Shown here in pieces: positions 7,561 through 16,485 of a stretch of 64,000 nucleotides of DNA. The notes beneath the pieces were generated by a model, which was not told where the DNA came from, made no database searches, and worked only from the letters and a program-made list of their open reading frames with translations. The translations under genes were made by a program, and so were the position numbers. Every line of letters begins with the position of its first letter. The stretch's first letter is position 1. Source of the DNA: G965220305 sp965220305 (lineage in GTDB: Bacteria; Chloroflexota; Dehalococcoidia; Lucifugimonadales; UBA3495); NCBI GenBank assembly GCA_965220305.1, contig OZ244817.1, forward strand, positions 3,968,001 to 4,032,000, read 5' to 3'.

Positions 7561-10083
7561 TTATTGCTCCTCGCCTTCGTCTTTGCTGGAGGAGCGCCCG
7601 TTACGGGAACTGCCGGCTTGAACATAATCGGTTTCTTGGAAACAGGCCAGGGCTGCCACGTAGTCGTCCGGCTTCCGGTCGCGCCAAACTATGACCCCCT
7701 GCGTTACCCGGCCATCGGTCACCTTCACATCTGAAAGGTCGAATCGGATGACCTGGGCCTTGGCTGAGATAATGAGAATCTCCTGGCCTTCGGCGCTGGC
7801 GACCACCCGTGCGGCAGCCACCGGACCGGTCTTATCCGTGACCTTGAATGTCCGCACCCCGACACCGTTCCGCGACTGCTGCCGATACCGGGACACCGGA
7901 GTAGCCTTACCGTACCCCTCCCGGCTGACTACCAGCAAATGGCCTTCGGGCTTGACGGCATCCATTGCCACTATCCGGTCTCCGGGAGTCAGCTTCATTC
8001 CCCGGACACCGCCAGAAGCGCGGGAGGCTACCCGGAGGTCTGCGACGGGGAATCGGATGGACTGGCCCATTTCGGAGACCATGATGACGTCCTCGGCATC
8101 TCCTAATTCGACCACACTGACCAACTCGTCTCTGTCCTCCAGGTCCATGGCGTTAAGCCCGCGGGCGGAAATGTTGGACAGGGCCGACTTGCGCAGGGCT
8201 TTAACTTCTCCCAGGCGCGTAGCCAGAACCATCAAGTCTTCATCCTTTCGGTCGCGAACGGGCAGCATGGCCTGTACGTGCTCGCCCCGGCCCAGGGAAA
8301 TCAGATTGACCAGCAGAGTGCCCCGGCTGGTCCGGGAAGTGTCCCCAGCAATTTGGAATACTCGAATGGTATATACCCGCCCTCGATTGGTAAAGAACAG
8401 CAGCGTATCGTGGGTATCCACCACCACCATGTCCATCAGGACATCATCCTCGCGGGTCTTCATGCCCTCGACGCCCTTGCCGCCCCGGTGCTGCGACTTG
8501 TAGGTATCGCAGGGGAGTCGCTTGATGTAGCCGCGCTGGCTCAGGGTGACCACCACGTCCTGGTGGGTAATGAACTGCTCGGCGGTTTGTTCCTGCACCT
8601 CGTCCGGGTGGATAACGGTCCGGCGGGGGTCTCCGAAGTCCTTCTTCACCTTTCGGGTTTCGGTTTTCACCTCGGCCAGGATTTTTCCCGGGCTGGCCAG
8701 CAGGGCTTCCAGGGCAGCGATGGTCTTCAGGAGATCGTCGTGCTCCTGCTCCAACCTCTGCCGCTCCAGGGCCGCCAACCGGCGCAGTTGCATGTCCAGG
8801 ATGGCCTGGGCTTGGACCTGGGAGAGTTGCAGTTGGTCCATCAGGTTGGCGCGCGCGGTCTCGGCATCCTGGGAAGCCCGAATGATGGTGATTACCTCGT
8901 CCAGGCGGTCCAGGGCTAGGAGAAGCCCCTGCAGGATGTGGTCCCGGTCCCGGGCCCGCTGCAACCGGAACTCCGACCGCCGCCGGATAACCTCCTGGCG
9001 GTGCTGGACGAAGAGATCTATTGCCCGCTTTAGGGGCAACACCTGGGGCTGTCCGTCCACCAGCGCCAGCATAATGGTATTGAAGGAGGACCGCAGGGCG
9101 GTGTGACGGTACAGGTTGTTCAGAGTGATGTTGGCCTGGGCGTCCCGTCGCAACTCGATGACGATGCGCATCCCGTGGCGGTCCGACTCGTCCCGAATAT
9201 CGGAGACGCCGTCAATCTTCTTGTCTCGTACCAACTGGGCGATTTTTTCGACCAGGGAAGCCTTGTTGACCTGGAAGGGCAGCTCCGTAACCAGAATCCG
9301 CTGGCGACCGCCGCGCAACTCTTCGATCTCGGTGGTGGCCTCCATCACGATGCGGCCCCGGCCCGTGTTGTAGGCGTCCAGGATTCCCGAGGTTCCCCGA
9401 ATATTCCCCCTGGTGGGGAAGTCCGGGCCCGGGACCAGTTTGATCAGGTCCTCGGTGCCGCAGTTGGGGTGGTCAATCACGTGGCAAACTGCGTCGCAGA
9501 TTTCCCCCAGGTTGTGGGGGGGAATATTGGTAGCCATACCCACCGCGATGCCCGAAGCCCCGTTGACCAGCATGTTGGGCAACCGGCTGGGTAGGACGGA
9601 GGGCTCGTTGAGGGAGTCGTCAAAGTTCACCGTGAAGTCCACGGTGTTCTGCTCAATGTCCGCCAGCAACTCCTCGGCGATATTGGGCAGCCTGGCCTCG
9701 GTGTAGCGCATGGCTGCCGGAGGGTCTCCGTCCACGCTGCCGTAGTTGCCCTGTCCGTCGATGAGGGGATAACGCATGGAAAAGGGTTGGGCCATGCGGA
9801 CCAGGGCGTCGTATACCGAGCCGTCGCCGTGGGGGTGGTACTTGCCCAGCACCTCGCCGACTATCCGGGCGCTCTTCTTGTGCGCCGTATTGGGGCGTAT
9901 TCCCATCTCGTGCATGGCGTAGAGGATGCGCCGCTGTACCGGCTTGAGTCCATCCCGAACATCGGGCAGCGCCCGGGAGACAATTACGCTCATGGCGTAG
10001 CTGAGGTAGGAGGTCCGCATCTCCTCTTCGATGCGTACGGGTCGGACGTGGCCGGTCGGGGGAGTGGGGGAGGCAGTTACCAT
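7561..10083 (-). CDS. gyrA: DNA gyrase subunit A
   Basis: An 840-residue GyrA, close to the usual length. It makes the double-strand break in the A2B2 gyrase that introduces negative supercoils. Seen: the N-terminal RTSYLSYAMSVIVSRALPDV block, the QRRILYAMHEMG helix, the catalytic tyrosine in AAMRYTEARL, the breakage-reunion and coiled-coil tower, and six C-terminal beta-pinwheel repeats. A GyrA-box-like QHRGGKG begins the C-terminal domain, which favours gyrase over ParC. Start: ATG at 10083, 9 nt after AAGGAG; an in-frame TTG lies 6 nt upstream. gyrB is not in the window. Confidence 0.95.
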   Translation of the reverse strand: MVTASPTPPTGHVRPVRIEEEMRTSYLSYAMSVIVSRALPDVRDGLKPVQRRILYAMHEMGIRPNTAHKKSARIVGEVLGKYHPHGDGSVYDALVRMAQPFSMRYPLIDGQGNYGSVDGDPPAAMRYTEARLPNIAEELLADIEQNTVDFTVNFDDSLNEPSVLPSRLPNMLVNGASGIAVGMATNIPPHNLGEICDAVCHVIDHPNCGTEDLIKLVPGPDFPTRGNIRGTSGILDAYNTGRGRIVMEATTEIEELRGGRQRILVTELPFQVNKASLVEKIAQLVRDKKIDGVSDIRDESDRHGMRIVIELRRDAQANITLNNLYRHTALRSSFNTIMLALVDGQPQVLPLKRAIDLFVQHRQEVIRRRSEFRLQRARDRDHILQGLLLALDRLDEVITIIRASQDAETARANLMDQLQLSQVQAQAILDMQLRRLAALERQRLEQEHDDLLKTIAALEALLASPGKILAEVKTETRKVKKDFGDPRRTVIHPDEVQEQTAEQFITHQDVVVTLSQRGYIKRLPCDTYKSQHRGGKGVEGMKTREDDVLMDMVVVDTHDTLLFFTNRGRVYTIRVFQIAGDTSRTSRGTLLVNLISLGRGEHVQAMLPVRDRKDEDLMVLATRLGEVKALRKSALSNISARGLNAMDLEDRDELVSVVELGDAEDVIMVSEMGQSIRFPVADLRVASRASGGVRGMKLTPGDRIVAMDAVKPEGHLLVVSREGYGKATPVSRYRQQSRNGVGVRTFKVTDKTGPVAAARVVASAEGQEILIISAKAQVIRFDLSDVKVTDGRVTQGVIVWRDRKPDDYVAALACFQETDYVQAGSSRNGRSSSKDEGEEQ

Positions 10084-10183
10084 AATCAATCGCTCCTTGG
10101 TAGCTGTTGCTGGTCCGAGGTTGTAGCGTTGGTAGAGTGTTCAACCCCGGAACTACTGTACTTGGGCACCTGGCGGGCAGGGG

Positions 10184-10891
10184 TCAAGCCATCTGAGCAG
10201 AGGCGGTATGCAGCTCTGCCCGGTCCAGAAATGCGGCAAAAAGGTTGGCGAAGCTGCGGGGCACTTCGTCCTGGCGTTCCGGGTGGCACTGTAGGCCGAT
10301 GACCCAACTATGCTCGGGGCTCTCCAAGCCTTCGATAAGCGAATCATCGATGGAATAGGCGGTGCTCATCAACCTTGGAGAACGTTGGGCCTCGCGCAGC
10401 CCCTGATGGTGGTAGCTATTGGTCCGGAAAAAGCCGGCGCTGCCGATAATGGCTGCCGCCTTGGAACCCGGGGAGAGGTAAATCTGGTGTTGTTTCAGCA
10501 CCGAGCGCCCATCATCACCCACAGCCCGGTGTTCCGGCAGGTCTTGTATGAGTTGCCCGCCGAAGGCAACGTTGAGCAACTGCATACCCCGGCAAATCGC
10601 CAACACCGGCATGTCCCGGCCCAGGGAGTAATGCAGCAAGCGGAGGTCAAGGTCGTCGAGGGGGCGGTTTACCTGGAGGCCCGCGTTTGGGTCAGGATCA
10701 CAGCCGTAGAGCAACGGGTCGACATCCGGCCCGCCGGTCAACAGCAGCCCCCCAACACCCTCCATCAGCACCTCGGTGGGCCGGTCTTCCGGCGCCAAGA
10801 GTAAACGCACTTCCGCCCCCAAACTCTCCATGACTTGAACGTAGCGGCGGGCGTTTCGGGGGGTGGCCGAAGTAATGATGATGGCTACCAT
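10184..10891 (-). CDS. Class I glutamine amidotransferase, gamma-glutamyl-GABA hydrolase (PuuD/peptidase C26) type
   Basis: A protein of about 235 residues with the class I glutaminase triad: the nucleophile cysteine in LAICRGMQLLNVAFGG and the H-x-E pair in GLQCHPERQDE. GGLLLTGGPDVDPLLYG near the N-terminus and VNSYHHQ-like NSYHHQGL are typical of PuuD-type gamma-glutamyl-gamma-aminobutyrate hydrolases, which hydrolyse a gamma-glutamyl amide in polyamine breakdown. The ATG at 10891 is chosen because the fold starts at once (MVAIIITSATPRN). TATAAT lies only 14-19 nt upstream, so the transcript is probably leaderless. No other polyamine genes are nearby. Confidence 0.82.
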   Translation of the reverse strand: MVAIIITSATPRNARRYVQVMESLGAEVRLLLAPEDRPTEVLMEGVGGLLLTGGPDVDPLLYGCDPDPNAGLQVNRPLDDLDLRLLHYSLGRDMPVLAICRGMQLLNVAFGGQLIQDLPEHRAVGDDGRSVLKQHQIYLSPGSKAAAIIGSAGFFRTNSYHHQGLREAQRSPRLMSTAYSIDDSLIEGLESPEHSWVIGLQCHPERQDEVPRSFANLFAAFLDRAELHTASAQMA

Positions 10892-11035
10892 ATCTTGTAG
10901 TATTATAACCGATTTAGCCAATGAATTACAGCGGCGTAAGTCCATCTCCGCTGGATTTCGCGTAGGAATCCGTACCTAGCCCAATCGTAAGGCGAAGCCT
11001 AATCTTGCCCTCCTACACGCCGATAGCGATATAGC

Positions 11036-12484
11036 TGTAACTGTTCAGAGTTGTGGGGAAATGAGTAACCGGGGGATTTCGAGGAGGGGATTGAGGCCCC
11101 GGGCCCGCCAGGTGCCAAAGAGGGATGCCAGGGTCATTTTGCTGTCACTGCCCTGTTGCGAGCGAGTCCCGCCGCTGATTTTCCGGCTGACCACCAGGTG
11201 GCGCAGGCTCCGTTCTGCGGCGTTGTTGTCAGATGGCGTCTCCGGGTGGGAAACGAAGACGAACAACTCCTTGATGTGCCGCTCAATCCGCCGGCACAGT
11301 TTTCCCTGGACTGCCAACGGGTCCTCCAGGAAGGGGCGGCACAGCGCCAGCAATCGCTTCTCCAGCGCCAATTGCCCCCGGTGCGGGGGCCGTCCTCCCG
11401 CTGCCGCCCATTTCCGGGCCTTGGCGTAGAGCCGTTGCACCCTCCGGACCCACCGGACATGACCGGCGTCTTCCGGGTACAGCGCCTTCAGTTTGTGGAT
11501 GTCCCGCAACAGATGGGCCCAGCACCGCTGTTTCAAGCCGGGGTAGTGGTGGTAGGCCACATAGAAGTCGCTCACCAGAATCCCGCCGAAGGACTCGCCC
11601 AGGGCCTCGTCCACCACCTCCCCGCCCCGGCCCCGGCGCAGGAAGTACCGCTCCGTGGACGTGCTGAAGGTCCAGACGTAGCCGTTGACTCCGTTCTCCC
11701 GCCAGCCGGTCTCGTCTGCGTGGACCACCGGGCTGGCGCGGATGCGTTCCAGCGCTTCAGCTACGGCCGGCCGGGCCTGCTGCGCCACCTGATGCACAAC
11801 ACCGGCGATGGCGCCCACGCTCAGTTTCAACTGATGCGCCGTTTGCAGGTACCATTGGATGGTCCTCATGGGCAGCCGGCCCTCTTCCCGCAGGGCCGCA
11901 ATCAGGCTGACGAGATTGATCCCCAACCGCTGCCGGCCTGCGGCCACTCCCCGGAGGGGAGCCTGGGGCAGCCGCCGTTTCCGGCACAGCGGACAGGTCC
12001 GGGCTATGAAGACGTGTTCGGTAACTTCGGCAGGAGACACCGGAAGTTCGATGACCTCCCGGGTCCGCTGCACCCAACCCCCGCTCAGGGCAGTATGGCA
12101 TTCGGGGCAAAATTCCGGAGCGTGGACTACCTGCCTCGTGGGTTCCATCCGCGGCCGGGCAAAGCCGTGGGGGCGCTTCCTGCGGGGCTTCTTTTCTTCC
12201 CCCGCCGCCTTCTTGCGCCGGGCGGCCGGTTTGTGGCCCGGCATCCTGGACCCCGGCCCGCCGCCGGACAGCCGGGCTTCCAGGTCCTCCACCCGCCGGC
12301 GCAGTTCGGAGATAACTCCCTGCTGTTCCGCGATAACCGCCAGCAGAGTTTCCCGGCTCGCCTGGTCCAAGTCCAACCCTGTTTCCATTGTCCCTTTATG
12401 CCACAACTCCGCCCCGGCCGCCACCATTTTTCAACCCGCCGTCGGGCTTCGCCAAATTCGCCTCACCAAGTCTGAACAGTTACA
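11036..12484 (-). mobile_element. IS66-type insertion sequence (1449 bp)
   Basis: Ends are the perfect 14-bp inverted repeats TGTAACTGTTCAGA (11036-11049) and TCTGAACAGTTACA (12471-12484). Directly outside both ends is TATAGC (11030-11035 and 12485-12490), read as a 6-bp target duplication. It carries one gene, the IS66 TnpC-like transposase, and no tnpA or tnpB, as in single-ORF IS66 relatives. It looks intact and recent. It sits only 15 bp upstream of the -35 box of the ilvB T-box transcript, without disrupting it. Confidence 0.88.
11045..12427 (-). CDS. IS66 family transposase
   Basis: A 460-residue DDE transposase (447 if the second ATG at 12388 is used). Order of parts: an N-terminal leucine-rich coiled coil (LLAVIAEQQGVISELRRRVE), a basic linker, the IS66 zinc-finger domain with CPECH and CPLCRKRR, then the catalytic core with the first aspartate in VVHADETGWRENGVNGYVW, the second in LVSDFYVAYHH, and the glutamate in PSDNNAAERSLR. 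The stop codon overlaps the left inverted repeat. Product acts on its own ends by cut-and-paste or copy-paste transposition. Confidence 0.92.
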   Translation of the reverse strand: MVAAGAELWHKGTMETGLDLDQASRETLLAVIAEQQGVISELRRRVEDLEARLSGGGPGSRMPGHKPAARRKKAAGEEKKPRRKRPHGFARPRMEPTRQVVHAPEFCPECHTALSGGWVQRTREVIELPVSPAEVTEHVFIARTCPLCRKRRLPQAPLRGVAAGRQRLGINLVSLIAALREEGRLPMRTIQWYLQTAHQLKLSVGAIAGVVHQVAQQARPAVAEALERIRASPVVHADETGWRENGVNGYVWTFSTSTERYFLRRGRGGEVVDEALGESFGGILVSDFYVAYHHYPGLKQRCWAHLLRDIHKLKALYPEDAGHVRWVRRVQRLYAKARKWAAAGGRPPHRGQLALEKRLLALCRPFLEDPLAVQGKLCRRIERHIKELFVFVSHPETPSDNNAAERSLRHLVVSRKISGGTRSQQGSDSKMTLASLFGTWRARGLNPLLEIPRLLISPQL

Positions 12485-12499
12485 TATAGCTTGAACGTG

Positions 12500-12528
12500 T
12501 TGACAAGGTTCCGGCTGACTGATACCAT
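12500..12528 (+). promoter_or_regulatory. Promoter of the ilvB T-box transcript
   Basis: A consensus TTGACA (12500-12505), a 17-nt spacer and TACCAT (12523-12528). It lies just inside the right flank of the IS66 element, so the insertion replaced whatever lay immediately upstream of the -35 box. Confidence 0.65.
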
Positions 12529-12535
12529 CGAATCT

Positions 12536-12840
12536 GGTTTGTTTGTCCGCTGCGAAGGGGAGTATTAAGAGTACCCTGTCCCAGAGAGCCGGCGCATGGT
12601 GTGAGTCCGGCGGCAGAGAGGCTCCCAACTCGCCCTGGAGCGACCCACCTGAATTATAAGTAGGGTGTGGCGGTTGGCCCCGTTACAGGTCGAAAAAGCT
12701 GTTCCGAGTCCCGATTGTCGAAGAAGCCCCAAGCAGGGCTAAAGTGCGGTGGGAAGTCGGAAAAGAAGGGTGGTACCGCGGGAATCGATTGCCCGTCCCT
12801 TCGTGGGACGGGTCTTTTGTTGACTAAATTTGGGGGATAT
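12536..12840 (+). promoter_or_regulatory. T-box riboswitch with terminator, upstream of ilvB
   Basis: The near-invariant T-box sequence AAGGGTGGTACCGCG (12766-12780) is followed by an intrinsic terminator: CCCGTCCC (12792-12799), loop TTCGT, GGGACGGG (12805-12812), then TCTTTTGTT. Upstream are the Stem I hallmarks AGTA, AGAGAG-CCGGC and GGTGTGA in the distal loop. Uncharged tRNA would stabilise the antiterminator; the UGGU bulge predicts discriminator base A. The specifier region is TGAATTATAAG (12650-12660). The usual spacing gives UUA (Leu), one base earlier gives AUU (Ile); I cannot decide. Induction on branched-chain amino acid starvation fits the operon. Confidence 0.92.
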
Positions 12841-14535
12841 ATGGAACTCACCGGTGCGGAAATCGCCTGCGAAAGCCTCCTGAAAGAAGGGGTAGAGGTT
12901 ATCTTCGGGCTGCCTGGTGGCGCAGTGTTGCCCTTTTATGGGGCATTGAGCAAGTATCCGCAGCTACGCCACATCCTGGTACGTCACGAGCAGGCGGCGG
13001 CGATGGGCGCCGACGGCTACGCCAGGGCCACCGGCAAGGTTGGCGTCTGCACGGCGACCTCCGGCCCCGGGGCCACCAACCTGGCGACGGGTATTGCCGC
13101 CGCCCAGATGGACTCGGTGCCGATGGTGGCGATAACCGGGCAGGTGCCCCGGGCCGCCATTGGCCGGGACGCCTTCCAGGAAACCGATGTCACCGGCCTG
13201 ACCATGCCCATCACCAAGCACAACGTTCTGGTAATGGACGTGGCCGACGTCGCCCCTGCCATCAAAGAGGCGTTCCACATTGCCCGCACCGGACGCCCCG
13301 GCCCGGTTTTGGTGGACATCCCCAAGGACGTGTTGCTGGGGGACCGGGCGGAATTCGTCTGGCCGGACAGAGTAAATTTGCCCGGGTACAATCCTCCCGG
13401 CGAGGCCGACCCGGAGCAAGTGGCCCATGCCGCCCGGCTCATTAACCAGGCGGAGCGTCCCATCATTCTGTCCGGGCATGGCGTTAACATCTCCCACGCC
13501 TACAATGAAGTTCGAGAGTTGGCCGAGAAGGCCCAGATTCCGGTGATTACCACCCTGCTGGGTATCAGTTCTTTTCCCTCGGACCATTTCCTCAACGCCG
13601 GTATGCCCGGAATGCACGGCATGGCCTATGCCAGCCTGGCTATCGACAAGGCAGACCTGCTCATCGGCCTTGGTATGCGGTTTGACGACCGGGTGACCGG
13701 CAGGCTCTCCGATTTCGCACCCAATGCCAGGATCGTCCACGTGGACATCGACCCTTCGGAGTTCAACAAGAACATCAAGGCCGATGCCCCGGTTTTGGGC
13801 GATTTGAAGATGGTCCTGCAACAGATGCTGCCCCTGGTGGACAACCGGGTGCACGTGGACTGGATGCAGTACATTGACACCCTGCGGGCGGAACACCCTT
13901 CCCTGAATATTCGTCACTCCGATGAGTTGCTTCCCCAATACGTGCTGAAGCAACTTTCCGACGTGACCCAGGGAGAGTCCATCATCGTGACTGGCGTTGG
14001 ACAGCATCAGATGTGGGCGGCGCAGCACTGCGCTTTCAGGGAGCCCAACACCTTGATTACCTCGGGTGGTCTGGGCGCAATGGGGTTCGAGGTGCCGGCG
14101 GCCCTTGGAGCCAAGGTTGGCCGACCGGATAAAACGGTCTGGTCCATAGCCGGTGACGGCGGGTTTCAGATGACCATGTGTGACCTGGCCACCGCCGTGG
14201 AAAATAATATCGACGTCAAATTCGCCATTCTCAACAATGGCACCCTGGGCATGGTGCGCCAGTGGCAGGACTTCTTCTACGAGAAGGACTTTTTCGCCAC
14301 CATCTACAGCGGCAACCCCGATTTCGTGAAGATCGCCGATGCTTACGGCATCACCGGCATAAGGGTGACCGATAAAGCCCAGGTGGCGGCGGCCATACAC
14401 CAGGCTATGGAGACCCCGGGTCCGGTGGTGGTGGACTTCATCGTCAAACATGATGAGCATGTCTTCCCGATGATCCCCGCCGGGGAGTCCGTCAACGAAA
14501 TGCTGGAAGAGCCGGTCCCTTTGAGGGTTTACTAG
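12841..14535 (+). CDS. ilvB: Acetolactate synthase, large (catalytic) subunit
   Basis: A 564-residue thiamin-diphosphate enzyme that condenses two pyruvates to acetolactate (valine/leucine arm) or pyruvate with 2-ketobutyrate (isoleucine arm). Domains in order: N-terminal PYR domain with the catalytic glutamate region HEQAAAMGADGYARATGK, a central domain with MRFDDRVTGRLSDFAP, and the C-terminal PP domain with the Mg/ThDP motif GDGGFQ ... NN. Start ATG at 12841 follows GGGGG and lies after the T-box terminator; a longer in-frame ORF reaching back to 12667 only reads through the riboswitch. Its stop touches the ilvN start. Confidence 0.96.
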   Translation: MELTGAEIACESLLKEGVEVIFGLPGGAVLPFYGALSKYPQLRHILVRHEQAAAMGADGYARATGKVGVCTATSGPGATNLATGIAAAQMDSVPMVAITGQVPRAAIGRDAFQETDVTGLTMPITKHNVLVMDVADVAPAIKEAFHIARTGRPGPVLVDIPKDVLLGDRAEFVWPDRVNLPGYNPPGEADPEQVAHAARLINQAERPIILSGHGVNISHAYNEVRELAEKAQIPVITTLLGISSFPSDHFLNAGMPGMHGMAYASLAIDKADLLIGLGMRFDDRVTGRLSDFAPNARIVHVDIDPSEFNKNIKADAPVLGDLKMVLQQMLPLVDNRVHVDWMQYIDTLRAEHPSLNIRHSDELLPQYVLKQLSDVTQGESIIVTGVGQHQMWAAQHCAFREPNTLITSGGLGAMGFEVPAALGAKVGRPDKTVWSIAGDGGFQMTMCDLATAVENNIDVKFAILNNGTLGMVRQWQDFFYEKDFFATIYSGNPDFVKIADAYGITGIRVTDKAQVAAAIHQAMETPGPVVVDFIVKHDEHVFPMIPAGESVNEMLEEPVPLRVY

Positions 14536-15111
14536 ATGAACTATAATGGCCGCCATCACACCATAATCGCCCTGGTGGAGGACAAACCGGGAGTGCTCGC
14601 CCGGGTGGCCAGCCTCTTCCGCCGGAGAGGGTTCAATATCGCCAGCTTGGCGGTGGGCCACAGTGAGCACGAGGGGCTGTCCCGCATGACCTTTGTAGTG
14701 GATGGCGACCAATACACGGTGGAGCAGGCCACAAAGCAATTGGACAAACTTATCGACGTGGTTCGGGTGTCGGATATTTCCCAGGAAGACATCGTCGCCA
14801 GGGAATTGGCCCTGATCAAAGTAAGTGCTTCCGCCGAGACTCGTAGCGAAATCGTCGAGATGGTGAATATGTTCCGCGCCAAGATAGTCGATGTCGGGGC
14901 CCAGTCCATTGTCATCGAGACCACCGGCGAGGAAGATAAGATTAACGCCCTGTACGACTTGCTGGCCCCCTTCGGAATCCTGGAGATGATGCGCACGGGC
15001 CGAGTATCCATGGTCCGGGGCAAGGCCGAGGGCCGTATCAGCGATAACGTGGGCGTCAGCTACAACGGCAGCAACGCCGGTAAAGATGCCTCTGAAATAG
15101 GCTCCTACTAG
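14536..15111 (+). CDS. ilvN: Acetolactate synthase, small (regulatory) subunit
   Basis: A 191-residue regulatory subunit. The N-terminal ACT domain (HTIIALVEDKPGVLARVASL, FRRRGFNIASLAVG) binds the feedback inhibitor, usually valine, and the C-terminal half (SASAETRSEIVEMVNMFRAK) is the ACT-like extension needed to activate IlvB. The ATG follows the ilvB stop codon with no gap, so translation is probably coupled and the two chains made in fixed ratio. Length is that of the long bacterial form (IlvH-like). Confidence 0.95.
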   Translation: MNYNGRHHTIIALVEDKPGVLARVASLFRRRGFNIASLAVGHSEHEGLSRMTFVVDGDQYTVEQATKQLDKLIDVVRVSDISQEDIVARELALIKVSASAETRSEIVEMVNMFRAKIVDVGAQSIVIETTGEEDKINALYDLLAPFGILEMMRTGRVSMVRGKAEGRISDNVGVSYNGSNAGKDASEIGSY

Positions 15112-15200
15112 CGTGTGGGAAGATTTTACAGCCACTAGCTGCCGCTGGGGCGGGGTATTCAGGGAAACGAAAACGTTCTGGGAAGAAAGGGATTAACGAA

Positions 15201-16196
15201 ATGGTTAACGTGTACTACGATCAAGACGCCGACCTGCAGGTCCTCAATGGCAAGACCATCGGCATCATCGGCTACGGCAGCCAGGGCCACGCCCACGCCT
15301 TGAACCTGCACGACAACGGGTTGAAGGTGATGGTTGGCCTGTACCCGGGCAGCCGCAGCCGGGCCACCGCCGAGGAAGCAGGTCTGGAAGTTGCCGACGT
15401 TCCCGACGTTGCCAAGGTGGCCGACATTGTAATGATGCTCATACCCGACCACCTGCAGGGTAATGTTTACCGGGAGCAGATTGCCCCGAACCTGCGGCCA
15501 GGCAGCGCCTTCATGGTCGCCCACGGGTTCAGCATCCACTACCGGGAGATCGTGCCGTCAGACGACACGGACGTGATGATGGTGGCCCCCAAAGCCCCCG
15601 GACACCGGATGCGCGAGCTTTTCGTCGAGGGAGTCGGCGTACCCAGTCTGCTGGCGGTACACCAAGACGCTACCGGCAACGCCAAGAGTCTTGGCCTGGC
15701 CTACGCCAAAGGTGTCGGCTGTACCGGCGCGGGAGTCCTGGAGACGACCATTAAGGATGAAACGGAGAGCGACCTGTTCGGGGAGCAGTCGATCCTCTGC
15801 GGCGGCGTTACGGCCCTGGTCAACGCGGCCTTTGAAACGCTGGTGGAGGCAGGCTACCCCCAGGAAATCGCTTACTTCGAGTGCCTGCACGAACTCAAGA
15901 TGATCGTCGACCTGATTTACCAGGGCGGGCACAACTACATGCACTTCTCGGTCAGCGACACTGCCGAGTACGGCTCGTTGAGCCGCCGGGACCGGATTAT
16001 CGACGAACACGTGCGGGAGAACATGCGCACTGTCCTAAAGGAAATCCAGGACGGCACTTTTGCCCGCGAATGGATTTCTGAGAACGACGAGGGGCGTCCG
16101 AGGTTCAACCCCATGCGGGAAGCCGCCCAGACCGCCCCCATTGAGGACATAGGCAAGCAACTGCGGGCGATGATGCCTTGGATGGACCCCAAGTAG
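15201..16196 (+). CDS. ilvC: Ketol-acid reductoisomerase (class I)
   Basis: A 331-residue short-form enzyme that rearranges and reduces acetolactate or acetohydroxybutyrate with NADPH and Mg2+. Seen: the Rossmann GYGSQGHAHALNL block (about residues 25-37), the metal-binding D-x-x-x-E of the C-terminal knotted domain (ESDLFGEQSILCGG) and ECLHELKMIVDLIY. Third gene of the ilvBNC operon, 89 nt after ilvN. The last 45 bases of the gene (16152-16196) recur at 16486-16530 with 42 identical, after a small inserted gene. ilvD is not in the window. Confidence 0.96.
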   Translation: MVNVYYDQDADLQVLNGKTIGIIGYGSQGHAHALNLHDNGLKVMVGLYPGSRSRATAEEAGLEVADVPDVAKVADIVMMLIPDHLQGNVYREQIAPNLRPGSAFMVAHGFSIHYREIVPSDDTDVMMVAPKAPGHRMRELFVEGVGVPSLLAVHQDATGNAKSLGLAYAKGVGCTGAGVLETTIKDETESDLFGEQSILCGGVTALVNAAFETLVEAGYPQEIAYFECLHELKMIVDLIYQGGHNYMHFSVSDTAEYGSLSRRDRIIDEHVRENMRTVLKEIQDGTFAREWISENDEGRPRFNPMREAAQTAPIEDIGKQLRAMMPWMDPK

Positions 16197-16206
16197 GGGT
16201 AGGTCA

Positions 16207-16443
16207 ATGGTGACGACCGCCACAACTGAAATGCCTGATGGCGAAAGATTGGCCCGCCTGGAAACCAGGGTCGTGCATCTTGAACAGCAGAACATGGAGA
16301 TTCGGGCGGACCTCCGAGCCGTCGGGGTGAAAATAGACCGAAATTTGCTGTGGATTCTGGGGGTCATCATCACGATGTGGGTCTCCCTGGCAGCGATGTG
16401 GATTACTTCTATGCTAACCTTGCTGAACAAATTGGGAGGCTAG
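16207..16443 (+). CDS. Small coiled-coil plus membrane-helix protein (XhlA-like layout)
   Basis: A 78-residue protein: residues about 12-42 are a charged amphipathic coiled coil (RLARLETRVVHLEQQNMEIR), then a hydrophobic helix at about 48-70 (LLWILGVIITMWVSLAAMWI). This layout resembles hemolysin XhlA-type and similar tail-anchored accessory proteins, but no function can be assigned. It starts 10 nt after ilvC and lies between the true ilvC 3' end and a second copy of it, which suggests that it entered the operon by an insertion that duplicated the gene end. Confidence 0.6.
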   Translation: MVTTATTEMPDGERLARLETRVVHLEQQNMEIRADLRAVGVKIDRNLLWILGVIITMWVSLAAMWITSMLTLLNKLGG

Positions 16444-16485
16444 AAACTGAGCCTCGAAAACCAGGAACTGTTGAGTACAGCCTAT

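Noticed and set aside
11156..12475. A 439-residue open frame on the plus strand across the IS66 transposase
   Set aside because: Composition is Pro/Gly/Arg-rich and unlike any family, while the opposite strand encodes a complete transposase.
12667..12840. N-terminal extension of IlvB
   Set aside because: These bases form the T-box and terminator, and the family start is at 12841.
12964..15135. A 723-residue open frame on the minus strand across ilvB-ilvN
   Set aside because: It is antisense to two clearly coding genes and has no family features; long antisense frames are common in GC-rich coding DNA.
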